NCBI GenBank assembly: GCA_018816865.1
Contig: JAHIUW010000038.1
Location: 1 to 64,000 of the forward strand
DNA length: 64,000 nucleotides
Direction: 5' to 3'
Origin: Pseudomonadota bacterium
GTDB taxonomy: Bacteria > Desulfobacterota > Desulfovibrionia > Desulfovibrionales > Desulfovibrionaceae
The translations under genes and the position numbers were made by a program. The notes beneath the pieces are model-generated. The model did no database searches, was not told where the DNA came from, and worked only from the letters and a program-made list of their open reading frames with translations. This document shows positions 1 to 7,673 of the stretch, piece after piece; within the stretch, counting starts at the first letter, position 1; each line of letters begins with the position of its first letter.

Positions 1-20
1 ACCTTCTTCCTCGTGGTCAT
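1..20 (-). CDS. 5' end of a CDS running off the left edge
   Basis: Reading the minus strand, an ATG at position 20 is preceded by GGAG about six bases upstream, and the frame continues out of the window (Met-Thr-Thr-Arg-Lys-Lys). Only six codons are visible, so no product can be named. The roughly 110 bases upstream contain short inverted GTGGTCA/TGGCCAC-like motifs, which could be a transposon end (see findings), but that is a guess. Confidence 0.3.
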
Positions 21-315
21 GACGTTCTCCTGTGTTGAGGTTCCGGTGAAGTTTTGCAACTCCAACCGTACCCCAGCCAAGGACGGCATGACCACTTTCA
101 CTTTTGTGGCCAACTGTCAGGTGATAACCATCTCACTACAGATAGTCAACTACTTTCTAATTCAGTGATAAATTGACAGAAATTGCAGGATTTTGAATCC
201 AATGAAGGGGCCTGCACACCTGCCCTACTGTCTTGAGCGGGGAAGGACCGACCGGAGCGGGAAGGGGGGCAGGCGGGGGATTTGCGGGCGCGGATGGATC
301 TGTCTGGCGCAGGAT

Positions 316-342
316 TAAAAAAGGGAGATGTGAACATCTCCC
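316..342 (-). terminator. Rho-independent terminator after rex
   Basis: A perfect 9-bp stem (GGGAGATGT / ACATCTCCC, 323-331 and 334-342) has a two-base loop and is followed on the minus strand by six T. It lies 27 bases past the rex stop codon. Confidence 0.9.
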
Positions 343-368
343 CCAAATACAGGCTGCCATGCCTCCGA

Positions 369-1013
369 TTACTCGGATTCGGCGTTCAGGGTCACGTTGA
401 AGGCCACGGCATAGAGGTGGTGGAAGAAGTCCACATACTCCACGGTGACGTCGTCGGGCACATTGATCCGTGCCGGAGCGAAATTGATGATGCCCTTCAC
501 GCCCGCGTCCACCAGATAGTTGGTGGCGCGCTGGGCCCGTTCGGGGGGGGTGGTGATGATGCCGATCTCGATGCCGATCTCTTCGGCCTTTTCCTTCAGT
601 CTGCGCGAGCAGATGACTTCCAGGCCCGAGACGATTTCGCCGATCTTGAAGGGATCGCAGTCAAAGGCTCCCACGATGTGGAACCCGCGCAGCTTGAATT
701 CGCGGTGGTTGAGCAGTGCCCGGCCCAGGTTGCCGATGCCCACCACGGCGGTTTTCCAGACCCGGTCCACGCCCAGCGCCTGCTTGATGCTGGTGATCAG
801 GTCCTGGACGTAATAGCCCACACCGCGCACGCCAAATTCACCGAAGTAGGCCAGGTCCTTTCGGATCTGGGATGGATTCACCGAGCACGTCTTGGCCAGA
901 AGCTCTGAGGAAATCACATCCTTGCCATCGCGTTGCAGGCTCTCCAGAACCTGGATGTAGACCGCCATGCGCTGGATGGTCGCTCTCGGGATATGTTGAC
1001 TTTTCAGACTCAT
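369..1013 (-). CDS. rex: Redox-sensing transcriptional repressor Rex
   Basis: This 214-aa protein has the normal length and two-domain order of Rex. The N-terminal winged helix (about residues 1-80) contains the recognition segment VNPSQIRKDLAYFGEFGVRG. The Rossmann domain carries GIGNLGRALL near residue 92, and the C-terminal swapped helix is present. Rex family members bind operators when NADH/NAD+ is low and leave DNA when NADH rises. The gene lies just downstream of atpE but is separated from it by a strong terminator. A near-consensus Rex operator sits 84 bases upstream of the start, which suggests autoregulation. Start is ATG at 1013. Confidence 0.95.
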   Translation of the reverse strand: MSLKSQHIPRATIQRMAVYIQVLESLQRDGKDVISSELLAKTCSVNPSQIRKDLAYFGEFGVRGVGYYVQDLITSIKQALGVDRVWKTAVVGIGNLGRALLNHREFKLRGFHIVGAFDCDPFKIGEIVSGLEVICSRRLKEKAEEIGIEIGIITTPPERAQRATNYLVDAGVKGIINFAPARINVPDDVTVEYVDFFHHLYAVAFNVTLNAESE

Positions 1014-1096
1014 GACACCCTGATTCTAGCAGAGATTGATGGGAAACTATACACGACTATCTGATTTATCAGGAAGTGCAGTGTTTGACGCAATTC

Positions 1097-1114
1097 ATGT
1101 GAAATTTTTAACAA
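1097..1114. promoter_or_regulatory. Candidate Rex operator upstream of rex
   Basis: The sequence ATGTGAAATTTTTAACAA matches the Rex consensus TTGTGAA-N4-TTCACAA at 12 of 14 fixed positions. It is in the rex promoter region: a -35-like TTGCGT and a -10-like GATAAA with a 17-base spacer follow on the minus strand. Confidence 0.65.
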
Positions 1115-1122
1115 AAAACGTG

Positions 1123-1154
1123 AAAAAGAAGGCCGTGACGAGCACGGCCTTCTT
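1123..1154 (-). terminator. Rho-independent terminator after atpE
   Basis: A perfect 12-bp stem (1126-1137 with 1143-1154) has a 5-base loop and is followed by five T on the minus strand. It closes the atpZ-atpI-atpB-atpE operon 16 bases after the atpE stop. Confidence 0.92.
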
Positions 1155-1170
1155 GAAATCAACGTGCTCT

Positions 1171-1491
1171 TTAAACGAAGGGGTTTGCGAACAGCAGGAG
1201 CAGGTTCACAACCAGGGTGTAAATGGCCAGGGACTCGATGAAAGCCAGACCAAGAATCAGCATGACCTGGATCTTGCCGGAAGCCTCGGGGTTGCGGGCG
1301 GTGCCTTCACAAGCAGCCTTCAGGCCAAGGCCCTGAGCGATGCCACAACCGGCGGCGGCGATGGCCATACCGATGGCGGAACCCCACATGATGTTGGCCA
1401 GGACTTCGGGGGCGGCGTCAGAGGCAAACGCCAGGGAGGCGATGGACAGCAGGGCCACGGTGTTCAGAGCGATCATCAGAAATTTACGCAT
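1171..1491 (-). CDS. atpE: ATP synthase F0 subunit c
   Basis: Subunit c forms the ion-binding rotor ring. At 106 aa it is longer than the usual 75-90 because of an N-terminal signal-like segment (residues 1-24, ending AFAS). Two membrane hairpin helices follow, joined by the polar loop ARNPEA. The ion-carrying glutamate is E86 (FIESLAIY). Q53, S87 and Y91 stand at the spacings of the sodium ligands Q32, S66 and Y70 in Ilyobacter subunit c, while the position of T67 is Leu. It is the last gene of the membrane-subunit operon. Confidence 0.95.
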   Translation of the reverse strand: MRKFLMIALNTVALLSIASLAFASDAAPEVLANIMWGSAIGMAIAAAGCGIAQGLGLKAACEGTARNPEASGKIQVMLILGLAFIESLAIYTLVVNLLLLFANPFV

Positions 1492-1565
1492 GCTATTCTC
1501 CTAAGGAATACAGGTTATATAAGGATGGTCTATGACCATTTCCCCTCAAGTGAACAAGGCCGGTT

Positions 1566-2252
1566 CTAATGCGCGTGATCCAGGGAGCCCTTCAGGTAGA
1601 TCATGCCGAGCATGAAGAAGATGAAGGCCTGGATGAACTTGGCCAGCACGAACAGGAAGTACATCGGCAAGGAACCGATGACGGGTGCCAGCATGAACAT
1701 CAGGATCAGCACGATTTCCTCACCCTTGATGTTGCCGAAGAGTCGCAGTGTGAGCGACAGCGGGCGGGACAGGTGAGAAACGACTTCGATGACGAACATC
1801 AGCGGAGCCAGAACGGGCAGCGGACCAAAGAAATGCTTGATGTAGCCGAAGCCCCATTTCTTGATGCCGATGTAGTTGTAGTAGAGGAACAGGAACAGCG
1901 CCAAGGCGGCGTTGGTGTTCACGTTCGCAGTAGGAGCGTCCAGACCGGGAACCAACCCGAACCAGTTGCAGGGCAGGATGAACAGGAACAGGGCGCAGAG
2001 CACGGGAAAGACTTCGCGGCCTTTCTCGCCAATGTTGGAGACGGTGAAGTCTTCCAGTCCGCCGATGACCAATTCAAAGCCGTTTTGCAGCTTTCCCGGA
2101 ACCATCCTGAGCTTGCGGCTCGTCAGGAAGGACAGGGTGAAAAGCAGCAGCATGACGACCCACGTGTAGGCGACATGAGTGGGAACGTGTACCCCAATGG
2201 ACTCAAGGGCCATGGGTACGATAAACATTGGATGCGGAAGTCCACCTGCCAT
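1566..2252 (-). CDS. atpB: ATP synthase F0 subunit a
   Basis: Subunit a (228 aa, usual 220-270) is the stator channel facing the c ring. Several hydrophobic helices are visible. The essential arginine lies in [10 protein letters not shown] near residue 171, and the C-terminal helix has the conserved Gln/Phe cluster [15 protein letters not shown]. The gene follows atpI by 5 bases and precedes atpE by 74 bases. The F1 and b-subunit genes are about 20 kb away, so the ATP synthase is split into two operons, an arrangement known in other Desulfovibrio-type genomes. Confidence 0.96.
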   Translation of the reverse strand: MAGGLPHPMFIVPMALESIGVHVPTHVAYTWVVMLLLFTLSFLTSRKLRMVPGKLQNGFELVIGGLEDFTVSNIGEKGREVFPVLCALFLFILPCNWFGLVPGLDAPTANVNTNAALALFLFLYYNYIGIKKWGFGYIKHFFGPLPVLAPLMFVIEVVSHLSRPLSLTLRLFGNIKGEEIVLILMFMLAPVIGSLPMYFLFVLAKFIQAFIFFMLGMIYLKGSLDHAH

Positions 2253-2257
2253 TTCAG

Positions 2258-2683
2258 TTACGCCTCCTTGATATTTTTCCCCCTCATCCGGGTGATAGCC
2301 CAGATGAGTACCGTAACAACAACCGTGGATAGACCGGCCAGCAGTGCAATGACTGAGCTGTCGGCCATGCTGATCAGAACAAATAGGGCGACGCCGGTCA
2401 GCAGCAGGCGTCCGTAAAATTGGAACAGCATCCCGCCCACGGGCACCTGTGCTTTCTCCAGGACCCGATGAACGAACTTAGACAGGAAATAGAAGTTCCA
2501 TGTGGCCAGGACGGTCCCCGCCGCAAAGTCGAACAACCTGGGCCAGGCCCATCCGCCAACGCACCCCAGGATGACGATGACCAGGGTCAGCATCAACTGG
2601 TTGCGCACCAGGATTCGCGTTTCTTCATGAACGAATCCGCGGCGATAGAGTCCGGCCTCAATCTTTTGGAGTATCACTGTCAT
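2258..2683 (-). CDS. atpI: ATP synthase subunit I
   Basis: This is a small membrane protein of the ATP-synt_I type, encoded just ahead of atpB as usual. From the ATG at 2683 it is 141 aa, with four hydrophobic segments ([59 protein letters not shown]). AtpI proteins help assemble the c ring. A longer reading to 2758 exists, but the 2683 ATG overlaps the upstream gene by 26 bases and gives the more typical length. Confidence 0.8.
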   Translation of the reverse strand: MTVILQKIEAGLYRRGFVHEETRILVRNQLMLTLVIVILGCVGGWAWPRLFDFAAGTVLATWNFYFLSKFVHRVLEKAQVPVGGMLFQFYGRLLLTGVALFVLISMADSSVIALLAGLSTVVVTVLIWAITRMRGKNIKEA

Positions 2684-2912
2684 CTGGTTTTTCGTTGCGC
2701 CGTTGCAGACGCTGGGCCTGTTCGTACATGTTTTTGAACCCGGCCGCAATTCCCACAAGCAGGAATATCAGCAGCATCACGGGCTTTGTACCAAGCCACT
2801 TGTCCAGATAATAGCCGATGGCCAAGCCGACGAAGGTGCTCACCACCATATGGGTGCCCATGGTCCCGACATCGGCGATCAGATCAATGACCGGCTTTCT
2901 GTCCTTCTTCAT
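2658..2912 (-). CDS. atpZ: AtpZ/gene-1-type ATP synthase accessory protein
   Basis: First gene of the operon. From the ATG at 2912 it encodes 84 aa with two transmembrane helices (THMVVSTFVGLAIGYYLDKW and PVMLLIFLLVGIAAGF) followed by a polar tail, the pattern of the ATPase gene 1/AtpZ family. AtpZ with AtpI has been proposed to handle Mg2+/Ca2+ near the synthase. The frame is open upstream to a TTG at 2981, but the ATG at 2912 has GGAA upstream and starts at the family's usual charged N terminus (KKDRKP). Confidence 0.75.
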   Translation of the reverse strand: MKKDRKPVIDLIADVGTMGTHMVVSTFVGLAIGYYLDKWLGTKPVMLLIFLLVGIAAGFKNMYEQAQRLQRRNEKPDDSDTPKD

Positions 2913-2973
2913 TCCATTTCCAAAGAGCATTGCGACGCCTGCGGCAGTCCCGCTGGTTATGTATCCAACTGCT

Positions 2974-2991
2974 TCGTTCAAACGTTCACAA
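2974..2991. promoter_or_regulatory. Possible Rex half-site upstream of atpZ
   Basis: On the minus strand TTGTGAA-CGTT-TGAACGA matches one half of the Rex palindrome perfectly and the other half at 4 of 7 bases. It lies 62 bases before the atpZ ATG. Weak on its own; see findings for the parallel site at the other ATP synthase operon. Confidence 0.3.
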
Positions 2992-3129
2992 ACACCGCGG
3001 ACCTAACACAGCTCAAGAGCGCTCGTCAACGGGAATTCAACCTTTGCCATGCTGAAAGTGCTATTTTTCACGATTCGCTCGTTGCCTGAAAATGTTGACG
3101 AAACAACCCAAAGTTTCGGGGGTCGGCCG

Positions 3130-4587
3130 TCAATCCTGGGGGGGGATGCAGGCCTTGCCCCGGAACCTGAAAAAGAGCTTCAGCGCCTTCCTGATCCGTT
3201 CCGAAAAGATCTTGGGGCCCAGTACGCTTCCGGCCGCCCGCTTGTTGATCTCGCCCAGGGTTGGATAGGGATGGATGGAGCCGGCCAGGGTGGATAACCG
3301 CAGTCCCCCGTTTTGCACGGCCACCCATTCGGCGATCAGTTCCCCGGCATGGGGTCCGACGATCTGCACGCCCACGGGTCTGCCCTTGTCCAGGACCAGC
3401 TTCAACTGGCCTTTGGTCTCGCCTTCGGCCAGGGCACGGTCGTTGTTCGCAAAGCCCTCGCACTGGATCTCCACCGTGCGTCCCGCAGCCTTGGCGGCCT
3501 TTTCGTTCAGACCGATGGAGGCCAGCTCCGGCCAGGTGTAGGTGCACCATGGCAGGTGGGTGTAGTCGGCCTTGCGCGGCAGATGGAAGATCGCGTTGGC
3601 GACCACGATGCCGGCCTCGTATCCCGCGGCGTGGGTGAACTGGTGTTGTCCGGTGACGTCCCCGGCCGCGAAGATGTGTTTGTGCGAGGTGCGCATGCGG
3701 GCATCCACCGGGATGCCCCGCTTGGTCACATCCACGCCGGCGGCCTCCAGGCCCAAGCCCTGCGTGTTGGGGGTCCTGCCCAGGGCCACCAGCAGCACCT
3801 CGCCGCGCACGGTCTTGCAATCGCCGTTGCCCAACTCGAACTGCACCTCGCGCAGGCCGCCTGCGTTGCTGACCTGGGTGACCTTGGCGCCCAGATGGAA
3901 GACCACGTTTTCGGCGGTCATGGCGTCCATGACCACCGCGGCCATGTCCTGGTCTTCCTTGGACAGGATCTGGGTATTGCGCTGCACGACCTCCACCCGT
4001 GTGCCCAGACGGCTGAAGGCCTGGGCCATCTCCACGGCGATGGGTCCCGCCCCGAGCACGATCATGGACCCCGGCAGTTTCTTGAGGGAGAAGATCTGCT
4101 TGTTGGTGATGTAGGGGGTGCTGTCCAGCCCCGGCAGCGGGGGAATGCCCGGAGAGGAGCCCGTGGCCACGACCCAGGTCCGGGCCGAGAGACTCCGGCC
4201 ACCGAAGGTGATGGAGTGCTCGTCCGCGAAGCGGGCGTCGCCGAATTCCACCTGGGCGCCCAGCCCGCAGAACCGCTCCACCGAGTCATGGACCTGGATG
4301 GTGTCGATGACCTCGCGGATACGCGCGGCCACCCTTGAGAAATCAACGGGGGGGACGTCGGGCTGCGGCAGGCCGAAGCGCGCGGCGTTGTTCAGCTGGT
4401 GATAGACGTGGGCCGTGCGGATCAGGGTCTTGGAGGGCACGCAGCCGTAGTGCAGGCAGTCGCCTCCCAGCTTGTCGTCCCTTTCCACCAGCAGGGTTCT
4501 GGCGCCCAGTTGGGCGCTGCCCGAGGCCACGGAAAGACCGGCGGCTCCGGCGCCGATGATGCCTATGTCGTAATCGTATGTGGCCAT
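3130..4587 (-). CDS. FAD-dependent pyridine nucleotide-disulfide oxidoreductase (MerA/Lpd-like)
   Basis: A class I flavin disulfide reductase of 485 aa. Residues 7-20 form the FAD dinucleotide fold (GIIGAGAAGLS). The redox pair is in GGDCLHYGCVPSK (residues 41-53). The NAD(P) site is VLGAGPIAVEMAQ near 178, the second FAD motif is IFAAGDVTG near 311, and the dimer-interface catalytic pair is HPYPTLGE near 445. It lacks the C-terminal vicinal Cys pair of true mercuric reductase and has no 2-oxoacid dehydrogenase genes next to it, so the substrate is unknown. The partner downstream of its promoter side is a TVP38 membrane protein 19 bases upstream; the two families are often neighbours or fused. 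Confidence 0.85.
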   Translation of the reverse strand: MATYDYDIGIIGAGAAGLSVASGSAQLGARTLLVERDDKLGGDCLHYGCVPSKTLIRTAHVYHQLNNAARFGLPQPDVPPVDFSRVAARIREVIDTIQVHDSVERFCGLGAQVEFGDARFADEHSITFGGRSLSARTWVVATGSSPGIPPLPGLDSTPYITNKQIFSLKKLPGSMIVLGAGPIAVEMAQAFSRLGTRVEVVQRNTQILSKEDQDMAAVVMDAMTAENVVFHLGAKVTQVSNAGGLREVQFELGNGDCKTVRGEVLLVALGRTPNTQGLGLEAAGVDVTKRGIPVDARMRTSHKHIFAAGDVTGQHQFTHAAGYEAGIVVANAIFHLPRKADYTHLPWCTYTWPELASIGLNEKAAKAAGRTVEIQCEGFANNDRALAEGETKGQLKLVLDKGRPVGVQIVGPHAGELIAEWVAVQNGGLRLSTLAGSIHPYPTLGEINKRAAGSVLGPKIFSERIRKALKLFFRFRGKACIPPQD

Positions 4588-4606
4588 TCAGAACCTCCCC
4601 AAGGGG

Positions 4607-5302
4607 CTACAGGTCGAGGGGTTTGCCGCGGCGTTGGCGCACCAGGGTCATGATCTTTTTGCTGACCAGGGGGAACAGGCCCAGCAGGACGAAGGAGGCG
4701 ATCAGGTTGAAGGACAGGATGCCCGAGAGGGAGTCGATGCTGCCCAGTTCCTTGCCGGCATTCACGAAGACCATGGTTCCTGGCAGCATGCCCAGCTGCG
4801 AGACCCAGTAGAAGGTGCGCAGGGGCAGGGCGGTCAGACCCATGGCCAGGTTGATGACGAAAAAGGGCACGGCCGGGATGAGGCGCATGGTGAAGAGGTA
4901 GAAGGCCCCTTCGGCCCGGACGCCCTTGTCCACGGCGACGAGTCTGGGGCCGAAGCGGGCGCGCACCCAGTCGCGCAGCAGAAACCGGGCCGCGAAGCAG
5001 GCCAGGGTTGCGCCCAGGGAGCTGGCAAAGGAGATGACCAGCAACCCGGTCCAGAACCCGAACAGCGCCCCGCCGGCCAGGGTCAGTACCGTGGCGCCGG
5101 GCAGGGACAGGGCCGTGGTTGTGACGTAGATCAGGAAATAAACCCCCAGCACGGTGAGTCGGTTGGCGGCGTACAAGGCCGCGAAGTCGGCCTGGCGTGA
5201 TTTCAGGTAGGCCAGGGTCAGATACTGGCCGAGATCGAAGGCGAAGAACGCTGTCGCCAGGGAGGCCAGCAGGAGCAGGAGGAGCAACTTCTTGGTGTTC
5301 AT
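4607..5302 (-). CDS. TVP38/TMEM64 (DedA-like) membrane protein
   Basis: A 231-aa inner-membrane protein of the SNARE-associated/VTT family. It has an N-terminal hydrophobic helix, a central VTT segment with the typical glycines (GATVLTLAGGALFGFWTGLL), and the family's FxxRLIPxxPF element as LFTMRLIPAVPFFVINLAMG. Family members are thought to act in lipid scrambling or transport. It precedes the disulfide reductase by 19 bases and is probably cotranscribed. Start taken as ATG 5302; a GTG at 5317 is also in frame and neither has a clear ribosome site. Confidence 0.82.
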   Translation of the reverse strand: MNTKKLLLLLLLASLATAFFAFDLGQYLTLAYLKSRQADFAALYAANRLTVLGVYFLIYVTTTALSLPGATVLTLAGGALFGFWTGLLVISFASSLGATLACFAARFLLRDWVRARFGPRLVAVDKGVRAEGAFYLFTMRLIPAVPFFVINLAMGLTALPLRTFYWVSQLGMLPGTMVFVNAGKELGSIDSLSGILSFNLIASFVLLGLFPLVSKKIMTLVRQRRGKPLDL

Positions 5303-5399
5303 CAGGGGGTGCGTCACTTTTCGGGTTGTCCGGCACAGGGCCGGGTTGTGCCAGTCTTGATGCTAGCAGAAAGGGAGTGGGCTTGACCAGCAGCGGGGG

Positions 5400-6149
5400 A
5401 TGGCATACCGCAACCCTATGTCTGCTCATACTGCGAAAAACAAGGGCCTTGCGCCGTCCGGCGGGCCTGATCTCCCCTGTCGTTTGCTGGTGGCCGATGA
5501 CGATCAGGCCATGCGCGCGCTGCTGGCCTACCACCTTCGGAATGCGCCCTGGGAGACGGTCTTTGCCGAGGATGGCCTGCAGGCCGCCGCTCTGTACGAG
5601 GCCTCGTCTTTTGGTCTGGTGCTGCTGGACCTGGAGATGCCCGGAGGCGGAGGGCAGGCCGCCGTGTTGGCCTTGCGGCAGGTCGAACGTGCCAAGGACC
5701 GGCCCCGGGTGCCGATTCTTGCCTTGTCCGCCCACGCCGCCGAGACCGGTTTTGAACTGCCCGAGGGCTTCGATGGAATGATTGCCAAGCCGTTTACCGC
5801 CGAGGGACTGCTGCGTGCAGTCCAGTTCCACCTGCCGGGTGATCAGGGGGCGGTCCGGTCCGAGGGTGTCGGCTGCACCACGGACGAGGCCTTGCTGCAT
5901 CTGATGCCCCAGGTGACCGATTCACTGGCGGAACTGGGGGCCGAGGCCGCAGCGGCCTTGGAGGCCGAGGATTACGGAGCCTTGGGCAAGGCCGGTCATA
6001 CCATGCTCGGAACCGCGTCCTGTTTTGGGCTCGGGGAGGCCGTGGACATCGCCCGGGATCTGGAACTGGCCGCAGAAACGAAAAGCGCCGCCCTGGCGAC
6101 GGCGGCACTGGATCGCCTGCCCGATGTCCTGGGCAGACTTCTTTCCTGA
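5400..6149 (+). CDS. Response regulator receiver protein with C-terminal Hpt domain
   Basis: A receiver domain (about residues 27-140) carries the acidic pair VADDDQ, the phosphoacceptor Asp in LVLLDLEMPG and the conserved Lys in IAKPFT. A C-terminal histidine phosphotransfer domain (about 160-245) has its His in GKAGHTMLGTASCFGL. No kinase or output domain is present, so it looks like a phosphorelay intermediate. It converges on a NarL-type regulator 10 bases away. ATG 5400 follows a run of G; ATG 5418 is an alternative start. Confidence 0.8.
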   Translation: MAYRNPMSAHTAKNKGLAPSGGPDLPCRLLVADDDQAMRALLAYHLRNAPWETVFAEDGLQAAALYEASSFGLVLLDLEMPGGGGQAAVLALRQVERAKDRPRVPILALSAHAAETGFELPEGFDGMIAKPFTAEGLLRAVQFHLPGDQGAVRSEGVGCTTDEALLHLMPQVTDSLAELGAEAAAALEAEDYGALGKAGHTMLGTASCFGLGEAVDIARDLELAAETKSAALATAALDRLPDVLGRLLS

Positions 6150-6159
6150 ATCCATCCTT

Positions 6160-6795
6160 TCAGCTGAACAGCCCGTATTCGCGGATAAAAGACAGCAGGT
6201 CGCTGGCCGAGTCCAGTTCCAGCTTGCGCGTCAGGTTGGCCTTGTGCTTTTCCACCGTCTTGACGCTGATGCACAGCTCGTGGGCAATGGCCTTGTTGCC
6301 CCGGCCTTCCGCGGTCAGGCGGATGACCTGGAGTTCGCGTTCGGTGAGCCTGTCCAGCACCGACTGCTGGTTGTTGCCGAAGCCGGGTCCCAGCAGGGTG
6401 ATGGGGATTTCCGGGCAGATGTAGGTCTCGCCGCGCAGGATCGTCTCCATGGCCTGCATCAGGACCGGGGCGGAGGTGTTCTTGAGGATGAAGCCGTCGG
6501 CGCCTGCCGCCAGCGCGCCCCGCACCATTTCCTCGCGTTTGTGTGCGGTGAGGGCCAGGATCTTGATGCCGGGGAAGCGGCGCTTGATGTCCCGGATGGC
6601 CAGGGAGCCATCCATGCGGGGCAGGGACAGGTCCATGAGCACGATGTCGGGTTCCAGGCGCTCCACGATGCGCACGGCCTCGATTCCGTCTCCGGCCTCG
6701 CCGATGACGGAAAATTCCGAGTAGGCCTCGATCAGGGTGCGTATCCCTTCCCGGACGATTTCATGGTCCTCGACCAGGACCACTGTGCGCTTCAT
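6160..6795 (-). CDS. NarL/FixJ-family response regulator
   Basis: A 211-aa two-domain regulator. The receiver domain has VEDHE, the phosphoacceptor Asp in DIVLMDLSLPRMDG and Lys in FILKNTSA. The LuxR-type helix-turn-helix is LTERELQVIRLTAEGRGNKA followed by SVKTVEKHKANLTRKL. The ATG at 6795 is chosen because AGGAGAGG stands just before it; an upstream start would add ten residues without that site. No histidine kinase is adjacent, and targets are unknown. Confidence 0.9.
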   Translation of the reverse strand: MKRTVVLVEDHEIVREGIRTLIEAYSEFSVIGEAGDGIEAVRIVERLEPDIVLMDLSLPRMDGSLAIRDIKRRFPGIKILALTAHKREEMVRGALAAGADGFILKNTSAPVLMQAMETILRGETYICPEIPITLLGPGFGNNQQSVLDRLTERELQVIRLTAEGRGNKAIAHELCISVKTVEKHKANLTRKLELDSASDLLSFIREYGLFS

Positions 6796-6958
6796 GTCCT
6801 CTCCTGCTATCCAATCCTCAACCACCTAACAGTATTGATAAAAGCATAATACATACCCAGTGACAAGCACAAAGCCTGTGGCACCGGAGGCTGGGCGGGC
6901 CGCGAAAGCAGGGGATTCCCCCATTGATATTGCCTTGCTGTCGAATAACATAAAAAGA

Positions 6959-7285
6959 GTGGACCATGAAAAAAGGGGGGGGCGTCGCGTGTGGAAGTGC
7001 ATTCTTGTCTTTGTCCTGTTTGCCAGTCTGGCCTGGATGTGCATCTTCATGATGCCATGCGAAGTGGGGGCGACTTCGCTGCATTGCGTGATTATGGAGG
7101 AATGCCGGAAACAAGGGCTGGACGAGCGTCAATGCCTGGCCCGGTACGAGCCCGAGTTGTTGAGCCACATCACCACCAATGTCCAGACCTTGCAGGCGCC
7201 TTGCCAGTACTCCGCCGAGTATTATCCCGTGCACAAGCCGCTGTGTGAGGCCGTGTGTGCGCGCGTGGAGGAATGGGGTTACTAG
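6959..7285 (+). CDS. Small cysteine-rich single-pass membrane protein, unknown function
   Basis: I do not recognise this protein. The reading frame holds a positive N terminus (KRGGRR), one transmembrane segment (CILVFVLFASLAWMCIFMM) and then a roughly 75-residue soluble part with six cysteines and tyrosine-rich stretches, likely on the periplasmic side. The start is unclear: GTG at 6959 and GTG at 6989 are in frame, while the best-looking ATG (6966, followed by AAAAAA and eight G) is one base out of frame. Homopolymer miscounting or slippage could join it. A terminator follows at 7364. Confidence 0.5.
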   Translation: MDHEKRGGRRVWKCILVFVLFASLAWMCIFMMPCEVGATSLHCVIMEECRKQGLDERQCLARYEPELLSHITTNVQTLQAPCQYSAEYYPVHKPLCEAVCARVEEWGY

Positions 7286-7363
7286 GCTGCGGGGGGGGGG
7301 GCCGCCGATCGCCCGCGCATGACTGTTTTGCAGGGACCCACGGCTGGGGAGGGGACCCTGTCA

Positions 7364-7395
7364 AAAGCCCCCGGATGGGAACATCCGGGGGCTTT
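7364..7395 (+). terminator. Bidirectional stem-loop after the 6959 gene
   Basis: A perfect 14-bp stem (AAAGCCCCCGGATG with its complement) with a GGAA loop, flanked by TTT on the plus strand and TTTT on the minus strand. Between this and the cydB terminator (7396-7619) I see no gene; one short tRNA T-arm-like motif there was rejected. Confidence 0.8.
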
Positions 7396-7619
7396 GATCG
7401 TTAGAACAGGGTATCGACCCTCGTCAGGGCCGGATCGGGACCCCAGGACCCGGCGGTGCGCCATGTTCATGCCCATCCGCCCAAGGCCGATCATCCCTCT
7501 CTGCATCTTTTTCTCCACTGGTTCGAGTCCCCTCCGGCATAGCGCGATCAGGCCCATTGGCAAAGGTCGTGTGGCCTGCTTTGGCCGAGGTTGTTCCCGG
7601 AGCGGCTTTCGCGGTGTTG

Positions 7620-7651
7620 AAAAAGCCCCGGCATTCAGGGGTGCCGGGGCT
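7620..7651 (-). terminator. Rho-independent terminator after cydB
   Basis: A 10-bp stem (AGCCCCGGCA and complement, 7624-7633 with 7642-7651) followed by five T on the minus strand, 22 bases after the cydB stop. Confidence 0.9.
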
Positions 7652-7673
7652 CGTTCGTAGGGAATCTGAAGGC

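Noticed and set aside
7520-7535. GGTTCGAGTCCCCTCC, a tRNA T-arm-like string
   Set aside because: The flanking bases do not pair as a T stem, and no anticodon or acceptor stem can be built around it.
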